From NCBI GenBank assembly GCA_022773585.1, contig JALEZZ010000008.1, positions 62,001 to 126,000 on the forward strand: DNA of 64,000 bases. The letters run 5' to 3'. The notes below the pieces were generated by a model, which had not been told where the DNA came from, ran no database searches, and saw only the letters and a list, made by a program, of their open reading frames with translations. Position 1 is the first letter of the stretch, and each line of letters opens with the position of its first letter. Shown piece after piece: positions 52,209 to 61,141 of the stretch. This DNA is from Selenomonas sp. GTDB taxonomy: Bacteria > Bacillota > Negativicutes > Selenomonadales > Selenomonadaceae. A program made the translations under genes and the position numbers.

Positions 52209-53165
52209 ATGAACAACAGAAGAAAGATCGTCGTCATCGGTGCCAGCAACGTCGGCTCCGCCGTCGCCAACAAGATTGCGGATTTCCAGCTCGCTACGGA
52301 AGTCGCGCTCATCGACCTCAATGAGGACAAGGCGTGGGGCGAGGCTGTTGACTCCAGCCATGCGACGAGCTGCGTCTACAGCACGAACATCAAGTTCCAT
52401 CTCGGCGACTATGATGACTGCAAAGACGCAAACATCATCGTCATCACGGCCGGCCCGTCCATCCGCCCGGGCGAGACGCCGGATCGCCTGAAGCTCGCTG
52501 GCACGAACTCGAAGATCATGGCTTCCGTCATGGGCGAGATCGTCAAGCGCACGAAAGAGGCCATGATCATCGCGATCACGAACCCGCTCGATGTTGCGAC
52601 GTATGTTCTTTCCACGCAGTTCGATTATCCCCGCAACCTCATCCTCGGCACGGGCACGATGCTCGAGACGTATCGTTTCCGCCGCATCCTCGCGAACAAG
52701 TACCAGGTGGATCCGAAGAACATCAGCGGCTTCGTCCTCGGCGAGCACGGTAACTCGGCCTTCGTCGCCTGGTCGACGACGGCTTGCGCCGGCTTCCCGA
52801 TTGATGACCTCGACGAGTATTTCCACCACACGGAGAAGCTCAGCCACAAGGCCGTCGAAGACGAGCTCGTGCAGGTCGCTTACGACGTCATCAACCGCAA
52901 GGGCTTCACGAACACGGGCATCGCAATGGCAGCTTGCCGCTTCATCAAGTCCGTGCTCTACGATGAGCACACGATTCTCCCGTGCTCGGCTGTTCTCGAT
53001 GGCGAGTATGGCCTCCACGATGTCGCGCTCTCCATCCCGCGCATGATCTGCGCTGATGGCGTCATGCGTTCGTTCGAAATCCATCTGACGGACGACGAGC
53101 TCGAGAAGCTCCATGCAGCAGCAAAGAGCGTCCGCTCCGCCCTCGATGGTGCCGGCATCAAATAA
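52209..53165 (+). CDS. L-lactate dehydrogenase family protein with altered active site
   Basis: 318 residues. NAD site VVIGASNVGSAVANK; catalytic His180 in VLGEHGNSAF; Arg156 in LETYRFRRI. Two departures from ordinary L-LDH: the substrate loop reads SIRPGETPDRLKL, with Ile85 where Gln102 normally selects pyruvate and Pro91 where Arg109 is expected, and Glu153 replaces catalytic Asp168. Lactate production is typical of Selenomonas, so LDH is plausible, but a related 2-hydroxyacid dehydrogenase is possible. AGGGGG lies 12 nt before the ATG. Monocistronic with own promoter and terminator. Confidence 0.8.
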   Translation: MNNRRKIVVIGASNVGSAVANKIADFQLATEVALIDLNEDKAWGEAVDSSHATSCVYSTNIKFHLGDYDDCKDANIIVITAGPSIRPGETPDRLKLAGTNSKIMASVMGEIVKRTKEAMIIAITNPLDVATYVLSTQFDYPRNLILGTGTMLETYRFRRILANKYQVDPKNISGFVLGEHGNSAFVAWSTTACAGFPIDDLDEYFHHTEKLSHKAVEDELVQVAYDVINRKGFTNTGIAMAACRFIKSVLYDEHTILPCSAVLDGEYGLHDVALSIPRMICADGVMRSFEIHLTDDELEKLHAAAKSVRSALDGAGIK

Positions 53166-53195
53166 GATCGTCTGACAACCATATATATACCAAGA

Positions 53196-53244
53196 CACCG
53201 CCGCTGACAGGTTGGACAAAAACCTGCCAGCGGCGGTGCTTTTT
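53196..53244 (+). terminator. Terminator of the LDH-family gene
   Basis: CACCGCCGCTG / CAGCGGCGGTG stem (53196-53206 with 53228-53238), inner AGGTT/AACCT pairing, then TTTTT after one C. Lies between convergent genes. Confidence 0.92.
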
Positions 53245-53253
53245 CTTGAAAGC

Positions 53254-54906
53254 TCAGATGATCCAGTTGTTCGGCGTGACGGTCGCGTCGAGAAGCGTGG
53301 CGTGGAGGATGGCATTTGCGATGGCGGCGGCATCTGCCGGTGCGCCCGCGTCGTTTGGCGCGAAGCCGCTCCATGCTTTCGCCTGCGGGAGCGCGGCGAC
53401 AGCGTCTGCTGTCTGCGCGTCCTTTGCGCTGACGAGCACGATGAGGCCGGCATCGAGGAGGTGCTGCGTCGTGGCAGCGGCGTCTTCGCCGGGCTGCGGC
53501 GTGTAGAGATACGTGTGGCGGCCGCTGCGGACGAGGGTGTACTCGGCCTCGGCGATGGCGGATGGCTTTGTGCCGTCGCCCGGCGAAAAGACGACAGCAA
53601 GCGGCGTCTGCCAGTTCAGCGCACTGCGCATGGCGGGCGTGGCCGTGAAGCGCGCCTCGTCACCCGCGCCAATCGTGCGCACGACGCCAGCGGCGGCCGT
53701 GCTGTTCGTGATGCGGTCGATGAGGATGAGCTCGCCGAGCGCGCGATGCGCGGCAAACGGTGCGAGCACGATGGGCTCTGTCACAGCAATACTCGCAAGG
53801 GCAATCTCGTTCTTGCGCAGCGTCGTCGCGCCTTGATGCTCGCCGGTGTTGATGTCGATCTTGTATTCGATTTTCGAGAGAATGCCCGGAATCTGGCGCG
53901 TGCCGAGTTTGATGAGGAAGTTCTTGCCGACCGTGAGTTCGGCGTCGTCCATCCAGAGGATTTCGGCCTGAAAAGCGTCGGCGAGTTCGAGGCCGCTGTC
54001 CTTTTCGAGCACGCTGCCGCGCGAGACATCGACTTCGCGGTTCAGCTGGAGCGTGACGGGCTGGCCGGTGAAAGCGCTCTGCGCTTCGTGGTCGGCGACG
54101 AGAATGCTCCTGACCTCGGCCGTCTCGCCGCTCGGCAGCACGCGCACGGTGTCGCCAACTGCGACGCTGCCGCTCTCGATCTGGCCCTGAAAGCCACGAA
54201 ACGTATGATTCGGACGGCAGACACGCTGCACGGGCAGATAAAATCCCTGCTCGACGGCCGCGCCCGCCGTCACATCGATCTGTTCGAGGTATGGCAGCAG
54301 CGCCTCGCCCTTGTACCAAGGCATGTTCGCAGATTTCTTCGTGACGTTGTCGCCCTCGGTCGCGGAGACAGGGATGATGACGACGTTTTCGAGGTTCAGT
54401 TCCTTCTCGAGCTCGCCAATCTGCGCGGCGATTTCCGCGAACCGCTGCTCGTCGTAATGGACGAGGTCCATCTTGTTGACGGCAAAGACGAAATACCGGA
54501 TGCCCATGAGCGCGCAGATGCGGGCATGGCGGCGCGTCTGCGTCAGCACGCCCTGCTTTGCATCGACGAGGATGATGGCGAGGTCGGCGAATGACGCGCC
54601 GCAAGCCATGTTGCGCGTGTATTCCTCATGGCCCGGCGTGTCGGCGCAGATGAAGCTGCGGTTGTCCGTCGTGAAATAGCGGTAGGCCACGTCGATCGTG
54701 ATGCCCTGCTCGCGTTCGGCCAGCAGGCCGTCGAGCAGCAGCGAGTAGTCGATGGCACCGCCGCGGCTGCCAACTTTGGAATCGAGCAGCAGCGCTTCTT
54801 TCTGGTCGGCATAGAGGAGCTTCGCATCGTAGAGCAGGTGACCGATCAGCGTGGACTTGCCGTCATCGACGCTGCCGCAGGTAATGAATTTCAAGAGATC
54901 GTTCAT
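53254..54906 (-). CDS. cysN: Sulfate adenylyltransferase subunit 1 with decayed APS-kinase domain
   Basis: 550 residues. GTPase of ATP sulfurylase: G1 GSVDDGKST (11-19), GITIDVAYRYF, DTPGH (89-93), NKMD. It couples GTP hydrolysis to APS formation by CysD. Residues about 426-550 extend beyond a plain CysN and resemble APS kinase: RSALNWQTPLAVVF, SGRHTYLY, LLDAGLIVLVSA. But the P-loop is replaced by SPGDGTKPSA and the DGDNVRHGL segment is missing, so kinase activity is not expected. Start overlaps the cysD stop (TGATG). Confidence 0.92.
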   Translation of the reverse strand: MNDLLKFITCGSVDDGKSTLIGHLLYDAKLLYADQKEALLLDSKVGSRGGAIDYSLLLDGLLAEREQGITIDVAYRYFTTDNRSFICADTPGHEEYTRNMACGASFADLAIILVDAKQGVLTQTRRHARICALMGIRYFVFAVNKMDLVHYDEQRFAEIAAQIGELEKELNLENVVIIPVSATEGDNVTKKSANMPWYKGEALLPYLEQIDVTAGAAVEQGFYLPVQRVCRPNHTFRGFQGQIESGSVAVGDTVRVLPSGETAEVRSILVADHEAQSAFTGQPVTLQLNREVDVSRGSVLEKDSGLELADAFQAEILWMDDAELTVGKNFLIKLGTRQIPGILSKIEYKIDINTGEHQGATTLRKNEIALASIAVTEPIVLAPFAAHRALGELILIDRITNSTAAAGVVRTIGAGDEARFTATPAMRSALNWQTPLAVVFSPGDGTKPSAIAEAEYTLVRSGRHTYLYTPQPGEDAAATTQHLLDAGLIVLVSAKDAQTADAVAALPQAKAWSGFAPNDAGAPADAAAIANAILHATLLDATVTPNNWII

Positions 54907-55817
54907 CAGAAATAGCCCTCCCGTTTGCGTTTCTCCATGCTGCCCGCACCGCCGTCGTGGTCGATGACGCGGCTCGTGCGCTCCGACTCGACGGCGCCGA
55001 GCGTCTCCTGCACGATGGCGTCGAGCGTGTCAGCCGTCGATTCGACGCCGCCCGTCAGCGGATAGCAGCCGAGCGTGCGGAAGCGGATGACCTTGTGCTG
55101 GATGTCTTCGGGCTTCAGGTGCAGCTTCTGCACGATGCGGTCGTCATCGACCATGATGATGTTGCCGTCGCGCTCGATGCACGGCCGCTCTTTTGCAAAA
55201 TAGAGCGAGACGATTTCGAGGTTCTCACGGCGGATGTACTGCCAGATGTCCTTCTCTGTCCAATTCGAGAGCGGGAACACGCGGATGCTTTCGCCCTTGT
55301 GAATCTGCGCGTTGTAGAGCTTCCAAAGCTCGGGGCGCTGGTTCTTCGGATCCCATGCCTGCGCGGCGTTGCGGAACGAGAAGATGCGCTCTTTCGCACG
55401 CGATTTCTCCTCGTCGCGCCGCCCACCGCCGAACGCCGCCGTAAAGCCGTACTTCGTCAGCGCCTGCTTGAGCGCCTGCGTCTTCATGATGTCCGTGTAC
55501 GACGCGCCGTGGTCGAACGGGTTGATGCCGGCCTTGATACCCTCTTCGTTCTTGTACTCGATCATGTCGAGGCCGTATTTCTTCGCCTGCGCGTCGCGGA
55601 ACGCGATCATCTCGTGGAACTTCCACGTCGTGTTGACATGCAGGAACGGGAATGGCGGCTTTTCTGGATAAAACGCCTTGAGCGCGAGGTGCATCATGAC
55701 CGTGCTATCCTTGCCGATGGAATAGAGCATGACCGGCTTCTCGCATTCCGCGGCCACTTCGCGGATGATGTAGATGGCCTCGGCTTCGAGCGCGTCGAGG
55801 TGCGAAAGTTTTCCCAT
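54906..55817 (-). CDS. cysD: Sulfate adenylyltransferase subunit 2
   Basis: 303 residues, catalytic subunit of ATP sulfurylase (sulfate + ATP to APS + PPi). PP-loop [60 protein letters not shown] and [16 protein letters not shown] are conserved. Operon with cysN downstream and aprBA upstream; the gap to aprB is 30 nt. Confidence 0.95.
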   Translation of the reverse strand: MGKLSHLDALEAEAIYIIREVAAECEKPVMLYSIGKDSTVMMHLALKAFYPEKPPFPFLHVNTTWKFHEMIAFRDAQAKKYGLDMIEYKNEEGIKAGINPFDHGASYTDIMKTQALKQALTKYGFTAAFGGGRRDEEKSRAKERIFSFRNAAQAWDPKNQRPELWKLYNAQIHKGESIRVFPLSNWTEKDIWQYIRRENLEIVSLYFAKERPCIERDGNIIMVDDDRIVQKLHLKPEDIQHKVIRFRTLGCYPLTGGVESTADTLDAIVQETLGAVESERTSRVIDHDGGAGSMEKRKREGYF

Positions 55818-55847
55818 ATGTCTCTTCCTTTCAAAGGCGAATGTCGT

Positions 55848-56159
55848 TCAATACGCGTTCGCCTGTTTTTTATTGACCACGATGCGCTGTTCCTCGCCGT
55901 CCGCGAGCTTCAGCACCCAGGAAAGCGTGTCGGCGCTGTCCTGCGCATAAAGCCTGCCGCCCGCGCCGCCGAGCTCGGCTTCGAGCGTGAAGAAAATCGC
56001 GTTCTTCGGGCACTCCTTCACGCACGCCGTGCAGCCCCAGCAGTCACGCCGGTCGCGGATGGCGGCTTTCCCGGCCTGCAGGAACAGCAGGTTCCCCGGG
56101 CAGACGTCCGTGCAGCGGCCGCAGCCGATGCAGGTCGAAGTTTCGATACGGATACTCAT
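55848..56159 (-). CDS. aprB: Adenylylsulfate reductase beta-type ferredoxin subunit
   Basis: 103 residues. Two [4Fe-4S] motifs, CIGCGRCTDVCP and CWGCTACVKECP, then a short beta-rich tail (LSWVLKLADGEEQRIVVNK). It passes electrons to the FAD of AprA for APS reduction. Shorter than dissimilatory AprB, which has a longer C-terminal tail, so an assimilatory-type partner is inferred. Separated from aprA by repeat copy B (253-nt gap). Confidence 0.82.
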   Translation of the reverse strand: MSIRIETSTCIGCGRCTDVCPGNLLFLQAGKAAIRDRRDCWGCTACVKECPKNAIFFTLEAELGGAGGRLYAQDSADTLSWVLKLADGEEQRIVVNKKQANAY

Positions 56160-56208
56160 TTTTTCACCTCGATATAGTACGACTGAACTGAAAAGCTACG
56201 CTACCTCA

Positions 56209-56395
56209 GGCCCCCTCTCCGAGGGGGCTGGCCCGAAGGGCCTGGGGGTGTGTCGAAGGTAGAACGTGGGATATCGCTCGATTGCATCTGCGAAGACGTA
56301 CCTTCGCAGATACCATCGAATTGATTGTCAGTTCCTACCTCCGACACTCCCACCACCGCTTCGCGGTCCCCCTCCCTCTGAGAGGGAGGCTGAAG
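56209..56395. repeat. Dispersed repeat, paired (composite) copy B
   Basis: Arms 56209-56261 and 56334-56395 are inverted; inner ends TGTCGAAGGTA and TACCTCCGACA. The centre carries ATCTGCGAAG / CTTCGCAGAT (56286-56295 with 56302-56311), like the central hairpin of copy A. It lies between aprA and aprB and would be transcribed within the operon. Confidence 0.85.
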
Positions 56396-56412
56396 TTTGA
56401 GGGCCTCCGCAC

Positions 56413-58167
56413 TTAGCTTAATGACATTGACCTCTGGGAGCGAGGCAAGTGTACGAGATTTTTCAAAATGATTTCAACCTTGCCATCGACGAGCCGCGAG
56501 TTGACGTATTTCTCGAATGCGGCGTCTTTCTCGGGATAGTCGAGGTTTTCTGCGAAGCTGTGCCATCTTGTCTCCTTCCGGGCTTTGAGGTGCTCGATAA
56601 GGACTTTGCAGACGAGCAAGCGCTCCTGGAGTTCAAAAATCTTCAGCAGGCCATAGGCATCCCCAGCGCGCAGGTCACCTGAGAGGCGCGTGATGCGGTC
56701 AATGTGCTTGGCGGCAAGGTCGAGCTGGCGCTCGGTGTAGCGGTAGTGTGCCCCGATGCCGCCGGCGTATTCGTCCATTGTCTGCTGCATAGCTTCTTCG
56801 AGGGCGTCGACTGTGAAGAGCGGCGGCTCGCTGCCTGGCGTAAGCAAATCTGCAACGCGTGCGGCAATCTCGTCCGGCGTCTGCACGGGTGCGGATGATG
56901 ATGCCTGCGCATTTCCTTCAGAATCCGCTGCCGTTGCGTTCGTACGCTGTTCCGTTTCCGCCTTTGCGCGTTCCACATACTTTGCCGCGCCTTCCGCCGC
57001 GATCTTTCCTTCGACGAACGCGCCTGTCACGTATTTCTGCGGACAGCCCCCGGCCACATCGCCCGCCGCGAAAAGGCCGGACACGGTCGTCATGCGCTCG
57101 CTATCGACCCAGTAGCCGCTCGCCGTATGACCGCCGACGACATAGGGCTCCGTGCCCTCGACTTCGACATCTGCGATGCGTGGGCCGAGGCCTGTCTCGC
57201 GCCATTTCATCGTCTGCGCTGGCGCCATGTTGAGATAGGCTTTTTCGAGCGCGTCTTCCTGCGCCTCGCTGATGCCCTTTGTTTCAAGATAGCACGGCCC
57301 GCGTCCCGCGAGATTCTCGCTGACGACGGCATAGAGGCGCTCCGACGTCGTGTTGCCGTACTTGTGCTGATATTTCTCGCCGCGCGCATTGACCTGCGGC
57401 GCGCCGACGCCTTGCGCTAGCGTGCCGGTCGGGGCGATCGTGTCCTTGCAGCGCAGGGCGATGAAGCGCATCTCGAAGCTCGTCATCTCGGCGCCCGCGC
57501 GAAGCCCCATCGCATAGCCCGCGCCCGTGTTGAACGGCGGATACCACACGCAATGGCGCGCCTCGCCCGGATGGTTCGGGCGGTAGAGCCCCGCCGCGCC
57601 GCCCGTCGCGCAGATGACGGCGCTGGCGCGGACATAGACGACCGCTTCCTCGCGGAGCGCTACGCCCCAGGCGCCCGCCGCATGGCCGTCGGCGCCTTTC
57701 AAGAGGTCGACGACATCGACATGCTCGAGGACATCGACGTTTTCTGCGGCCTTCACAGCTTTTGCAAGAATCGGCTTGATGTTTTCGCCATTGATCTTGA
57801 GATTGCGCCAGCCGCGCGAGACGTAGCTGCCGTCCTTATCCTTGAGGATGACGAGGCCGAGCTTCTCGACGTCCCGCGTGACCTCATTGAGTCCTTCGCT
57901 CATCTGCAGCAACAGGTCTTCGCGCACGATGCCGTCAGCGTCCTTTGACGCATAATCGACATAGTCCTGCGGCACATGGCCCGGCGTGATGTAGGCGTTG
58001 AGCGCATTGACGCCCGCCGCGAGGCAGCCGCTGCGCTTGAGGCCGGCCTTTTCAAGCAGCAGGACATGAACGTCGGGTGCAATTCGCGCGAGTGTCAGTG
58101 CTGCATAACATCCAGCTGCACCGCCGCCAATAATCAGCACGTCGGCAAATTTCTCCACGATTTTCAA
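56413..58167 (-). CDS. aprA: Adenylylsulfate reductase alpha-type flavoprotein
   Basis: 584 residues. FAD-binding VLIIGGGAAGCYAALTLA, GCLAAGVNALNAYITPGHVPQDYVDYASKDADGI and PPFNTGAGYAMGLRAGAEMTSFEMRFI are shared with AprA; it reduces APS to sulfite and AMP. An Ala/Ser/Thr/Glu-rich insert (about 400-435) precedes the C-terminal helical domain. A TTG at 58165-58167 with GAGGTG 6 nt upstream is the likely start; the GTG in the ribosome site is less likely. It follows cysA by 10 nt. Confidence 0.87.
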   Translation of the reverse strand: MKIVEKFADVLIIGGGAAGCYAALTLARIAPDVHVLLLEKAGLKRSGCLAAGVNALNAYITPGHVPQDYVDYASKDADGIVREDLLLQMSEGLNEVTRDVEKLGLVILKDKDGSYVSRGWRNLKINGENIKPILAKAVKAAENVDVLEHVDVVDLLKGADGHAAGAWGVALREEAVVYVRASAVICATGGAAGLYRPNHPGEARHCVWYPPFNTGAGYAMGLRAGAEMTSFEMRFIALRCKDTIAPTGTLAQGVGAPQVNARGEKYQHKYGNTTSERLYAVVSENLAGRGPCYLETKGISEAQEDALEKAYLNMAPAQTMKWRETGLGPRIADVEVEGTEPYVVGGHTASGYWVDSERMTTVSGLFAAGDVAGGCPQKYVTGAFVEGKIAAEGAAKYVERAKAETEQRTNATAADSEGNAQASSSAPVQTPDEIAARVADLLTPGSEPPLFTVDALEEAMQQTMDEYAGGIGAHYRYTERQLDLAAKHIDRITRLSGDLRAGDAYGLLKIFELQERLLVCKVLIEHLKARKETRWHSFAENLDYPEKDAAFEKYVNSRLVDGKVEIILKNLVHLPRSQRSMSLS

Positions 58168-58177
58168 AATTATCACC

Positions 58178-59248
58178 TCAAATGATGACGGAATCGACCT
58201 GCTTTGCCCGATTTTCCAAAATTTCCGTCCTCCCGCCCGCGAAGCTGTAGATGCGGTGGATGAAGACTTTCGCCGTGTCGCCTTCGTGGAGCGACGGCTT
58301 TTCGAGGCTGCGCGTGCCTTTTAAGAGCTGGCCCTTGACTTCGACATCGACCTCGGCGCTGCTGCCTCGGAAATAGACGCCGCGCACGATGCCGGTTTCT
58401 GACGCAAGCGGCATGCGCATTTCGCTGTCGTCGGCGCCGATTTCGAGAAATTCCGGCCGGATGATGCCTTCGTGTGCGCCCGTTGTCGTACCATTCTCAA
58501 ACCCTTTGAAAATCGTGAAGTCCGGCACATGGACGGCTTCGCCGATGAAATCGGCGACGAACGGTGTGCGCGGCTGCTGGTAAATTTCGACGGGCGTGCC
58601 CGTCTGCTCGATGTGGCCGCGGTTGACGATGACGATGTCGTCCGCGACCTCGACGGCTTCGTCCTGATCATGCGTGACGAAGATGCTCGTGATACCGAGC
58701 TTGTGGATGGCCTTTCGGAGCCACTGCCGCAGTTCCTTGCGGACTTTCGCATCGATGGCGGCAAACGGCTCGTCAAGCAGCAGCAGCTCCGGCTCTGGCG
58801 CGAGGGCGCGGGCAAAGGCGACACGCTGGCGCTGGCCGCCCGAGAGCTGCATCGGATAGCGGTGGCCGAACTCCTTGAGCCCGACGAGCTCCGTGAGCGC
58901 ATCGACGCGCTCCTTGATCTTCTGCTTCGGCGTCTTCTGGATGGTGAGGCCGAACGCGATGTTTTCGCGCACCGTCATGTAGCGGAACAGCGCGTAGTTC
59001 TGGAACACGAAGCCGATGCCGCGCTTCCCCGGCTCGATGTCGTTGACGCGCTGGCCGCCGATGTAGATGTCACCGCTGTCCGGCGTCTCGAGGCCCGCGA
59101 TCATGCGCAGGATCGTCGTCTTGCCCGAACCCGAGGGGCCTAAGAGGCCGATGATGCGGCCTTTCTCAATCGTGAGGTTTACGTCATTCGACGCCTTGAA
59201 ACCGCCGAACGTCTTCTGGATATGCTGGAGATGGACTTCAGCTGTCAT
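58178..59248 (-). CDS. cysA: Sulfate ABC transporter ATP-binding protein
   Basis: 356 residues. Walker A LLGPSGSGKTTIL, signature QLSGGQRQRVAFARAL, Walker B LLLLDEPFAAID and H-loop VTHDQDEAVEVADD; the C-terminal TOBE-like domain follows. Energises CysTW for sulfate/thiosulfate import. Its start overlaps cysW by 11 nt. Confidence 0.93.
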   Translation of the reverse strand: MTAEVHLQHIQKTFGGFKASNDVNLTIEKGRIIGLLGPSGSGKTTILRMIAGLETPDSGDIYIGGQRVNDIEPGKRGIGFVFQNYALFRYMTVRENIAFGLTIQKTPKQKIKERVDALTELVGLKEFGHRYPMQLSGGQRQRVAFARALAPEPELLLLDEPFAAIDAKVRKELRQWLRKAIHKLGITSIFVTHDQDEAVEVADDIVIVNRGHIEQTGTPVEIYQQPRTPFVADFIGEAVHVPDFTIFKGFENGTTTGAHEGIIRPEFLEIGADDSEMRMPLASETGIVRGVYFRGSSAEVDVEVKGQLLKGTRSLEKPSLHEGDTAKVFIHRIYSFAGGRTEILENRAKQVDSVII

Positions 59249-60065
59249 GGGAATCCCCCCTTTGGCGTCCTTCCGCGAGATTGCGCAGCACGAGAATCAG
59301 GACGGCCAGGATCACGAGGATGGACGCGACGGCGAATGCCGCCGTGAAATTGTATTCGTTGTAAAGAATCTCGATGTGCAAGGGCAGCGTGTTCGTCTTG
59401 CCGCGGACGTGGCCCGAGACGACGGACACCGCGCCGAACTCGCCCATGGCGCGCGCCGTACAGAGGATGACGCCGTAGACGAGTGCCCATTTGATGTTCG
59501 GCAGCGTGACATAGCGGAAAATCTGCCAGCCGCTCGCACCAAACGTCGCGGCCGCCTCCTCCTCGTCGCGCCCCTGCGCCTCCATGACGGGCACGAGCTC
59601 GCGCGTGATGAACGGGAATGTCACGAACACCGTCGCGAGGATGATGCCCGGCACGGCGAAGACGATCGCGATGTGCTCGGCGCGCAGGAACGGGTAGAGC
59701 GGGCTCATGCGGCCGAACAGCATGACGAAGAACAGGCCGGCGACGACAGGTGAAATCGCAAAGGGCAGGTCGATCATCGAGCCGATCAGCGACTTGCCGC
59801 GGAACGAGAATTTCGTCAGCAGAAACGCCGAGGCGAGGCCGAAAATCGTATTGCTGAGAACGGCGAGCACCGTCGCTTCAAGTGTGAGGCCGAGCGCTTT
59901 GACGGCAAATGGTTCCGTGATGGCTTTGAGATACGTCTGCCAGCCTTTCGAGAGCGCCTCGCTCGCGACAAGCACGAGCGGCAGCACGAGCATGACGAGG
60001 AGGAACAGCGCCGCAAGCGCGATGAGCAACCAGGCGAGCACGCCTTTTTCTTTCTGCATCATCAC
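59238..60065 (-). CDS. cysW: Sulfate ABC transporter permease CysW
   Basis: 275 residues, about six membrane helices. The EAA loop EEEAAATFGASGWQIFRYVTLPNI contacts CysA; GEFGAVSVVSGHVRGKTNTLPLHIEILYNEY is a CysW signature. The start overlaps cysT by 4 nt. Confidence 0.92.
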   Translation of the reverse strand: MMMQKEKGVLAWLLIALAALFLLVMLVLPLVLVASEALSKGWQTYLKAITEPFAVKALGLTLEATVLAVLSNTIFGLASAFLLTKFSFRGKSLIGSMIDLPFAISPVVAGLFFVMLFGRMSPLYPFLRAEHIAIVFAVPGIILATVFVTFPFITRELVPVMEAQGRDEEEAAATFGASGWQIFRYVTLPNIKWALVYGVILCTARAMGEFGAVSVVSGHVRGKTNTLPLHIEILYNEYNFTAAFAVASILVILAVLILVLRNLAEGRQRGDSHDS

Positions 60066-60886
60066 ACCCCCTGCTGTTTCACGCGATAGCGCTGGTAGCC
60101 GTTGAGCGCGAGCAAAATGACGAACGACAGTGCCATCATGACGATGGCAATCGCCGCTGCCGCCTGATAGTCAAACTGCTCGAGCTTTGCCATGATGAGG
60201 AGCGGCGCAATCTCCGTCTCATACGGCAGATTGCCCGCAATGAAGACGACGCTGCCGTATTCGCCGATGCCGCGCGCAAACGCGAGCGCGAAGCCTGTCA
60301 AAAGCGGCGACAGGAGCTCGGGGAACACGACGCGGCGGAACGTCTGCCACGGCGTCGCACCAAACATCATGGCCGCTTCCTCAAGGCTCGGGTCGAGGTC
60401 ACGCAGCACCGGCTGCACGCTCCGTGCGACGAACGGGATGCCGACGAAGACGAGGGCGATTGTAATGCCGACGACCGAAAAGGCCGATGGCACGCCCGCC
60501 GCATAGAAGAACTGACCGAGCCAGCCGTTTTCCGCATAGAGCGTCGTCAGCGCGATGCCCGCAACCGCTGTCGGCAGCGCGAACGGCAGGTCGATGAGGC
60601 CGTCGAGGATGCGCTTGCCCGGAAAATCGTAGCGCACGAGCACCCACGCAAGCAGCAGGCCGAACGCCGCATTGATGACCGCCGCCACGAGCGACGTGCC
60701 GAAGCTTACCTCGTAGGCATGAAACACGCGCACGTCGCAGACGACGTCGAGGAATTTCGTGAGCCCCATGCCGCTCGAATAGAGAAGAAACGCCGCGAGC
60801 GGCAATAAGAGAATCAGCGAAAGATAGAAAAATGTAATCCCGAATGTAAAGTGGAACCCTGGAATGACATGCCGTGCCGCAGCCAT
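60062..60886 (-). CDS. cysT: Sulfate ABC transporter permease CysT
   Basis: 274 residues, six membrane helices. EAA loop LEEAAMMFGATPWQTFRRVVFPEL; GIGEYGSVVFIAGNLPYETEIAPLLIM is typical of CysT (CysU). The ATG at 60886 has GAGGTG 5 nt upstream; the open frame upstream is repeat DNA. The 255-nt gap to sbp is filled by repeat copy C. Confidence 0.93.
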   Translation of the reverse strand: MAAARHVIPGFHFTFGITFFYLSLILLLPLAAFLLYSSGMGLTKFLDVVCDVRVFHAYEVSFGTSLVAAVINAAFGLLLAWVLVRYDFPGKRILDGLIDLPFALPTAVAGIALTTLYAENGWLGQFFYAAGVPSAFSVVGITIALVFVGIPFVARSVQPVLRDLDPSLEEAAMMFGATPWQTFRRVVFPELLSPLLTGFALAFARGIGEYGSVVFIAGNLPYETEIAPLLIMAKLEQFDYQAAAAIAIVMMALSFVILLALNGYQRYRVKQQGV

Positions 60887-60924
60887 GAAAACACCTCGAA
60901 ATATGTGAGCTGAAACAATGTGCG

Positions 60925-61130
60925 TTGGCTCCCTCCCAGAGGGAGCTGTCAGCGAAGCTGACTGAAGGAGTCTCACAAGATGGGCGTATGAGATATCCGA
61001 TTGCCTCATACACGGGCGTCGAAAAAGCAACGACGCAGCCCGCATAAGATACTGTTGAAGCTCCAAGAAACGAACTGCTTGTGAGACTCCCTCCGCCCTT
61101 CGGGCACCTCCCTCTCAGAGGGAGGCTTCA
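60925..61130. repeat. Dispersed repeat, paired (composite) copy C, divergent subtype
   Basis: Arms 60925-60979 and 61078-61130 are inverted, with inner ends GGAGTCTCACAAG / CTTGTGAGACTCC (13 bp perfect). The centre has a GCGTCG / CGACGC hairpin (61016-61021 with 61031-61036). Same layout as copies A and B but different inner-end sequence. Lies between sbp and cysT. Confidence 0.8.
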
Positions 61131-61141
61131 GGGCTTGGAGG

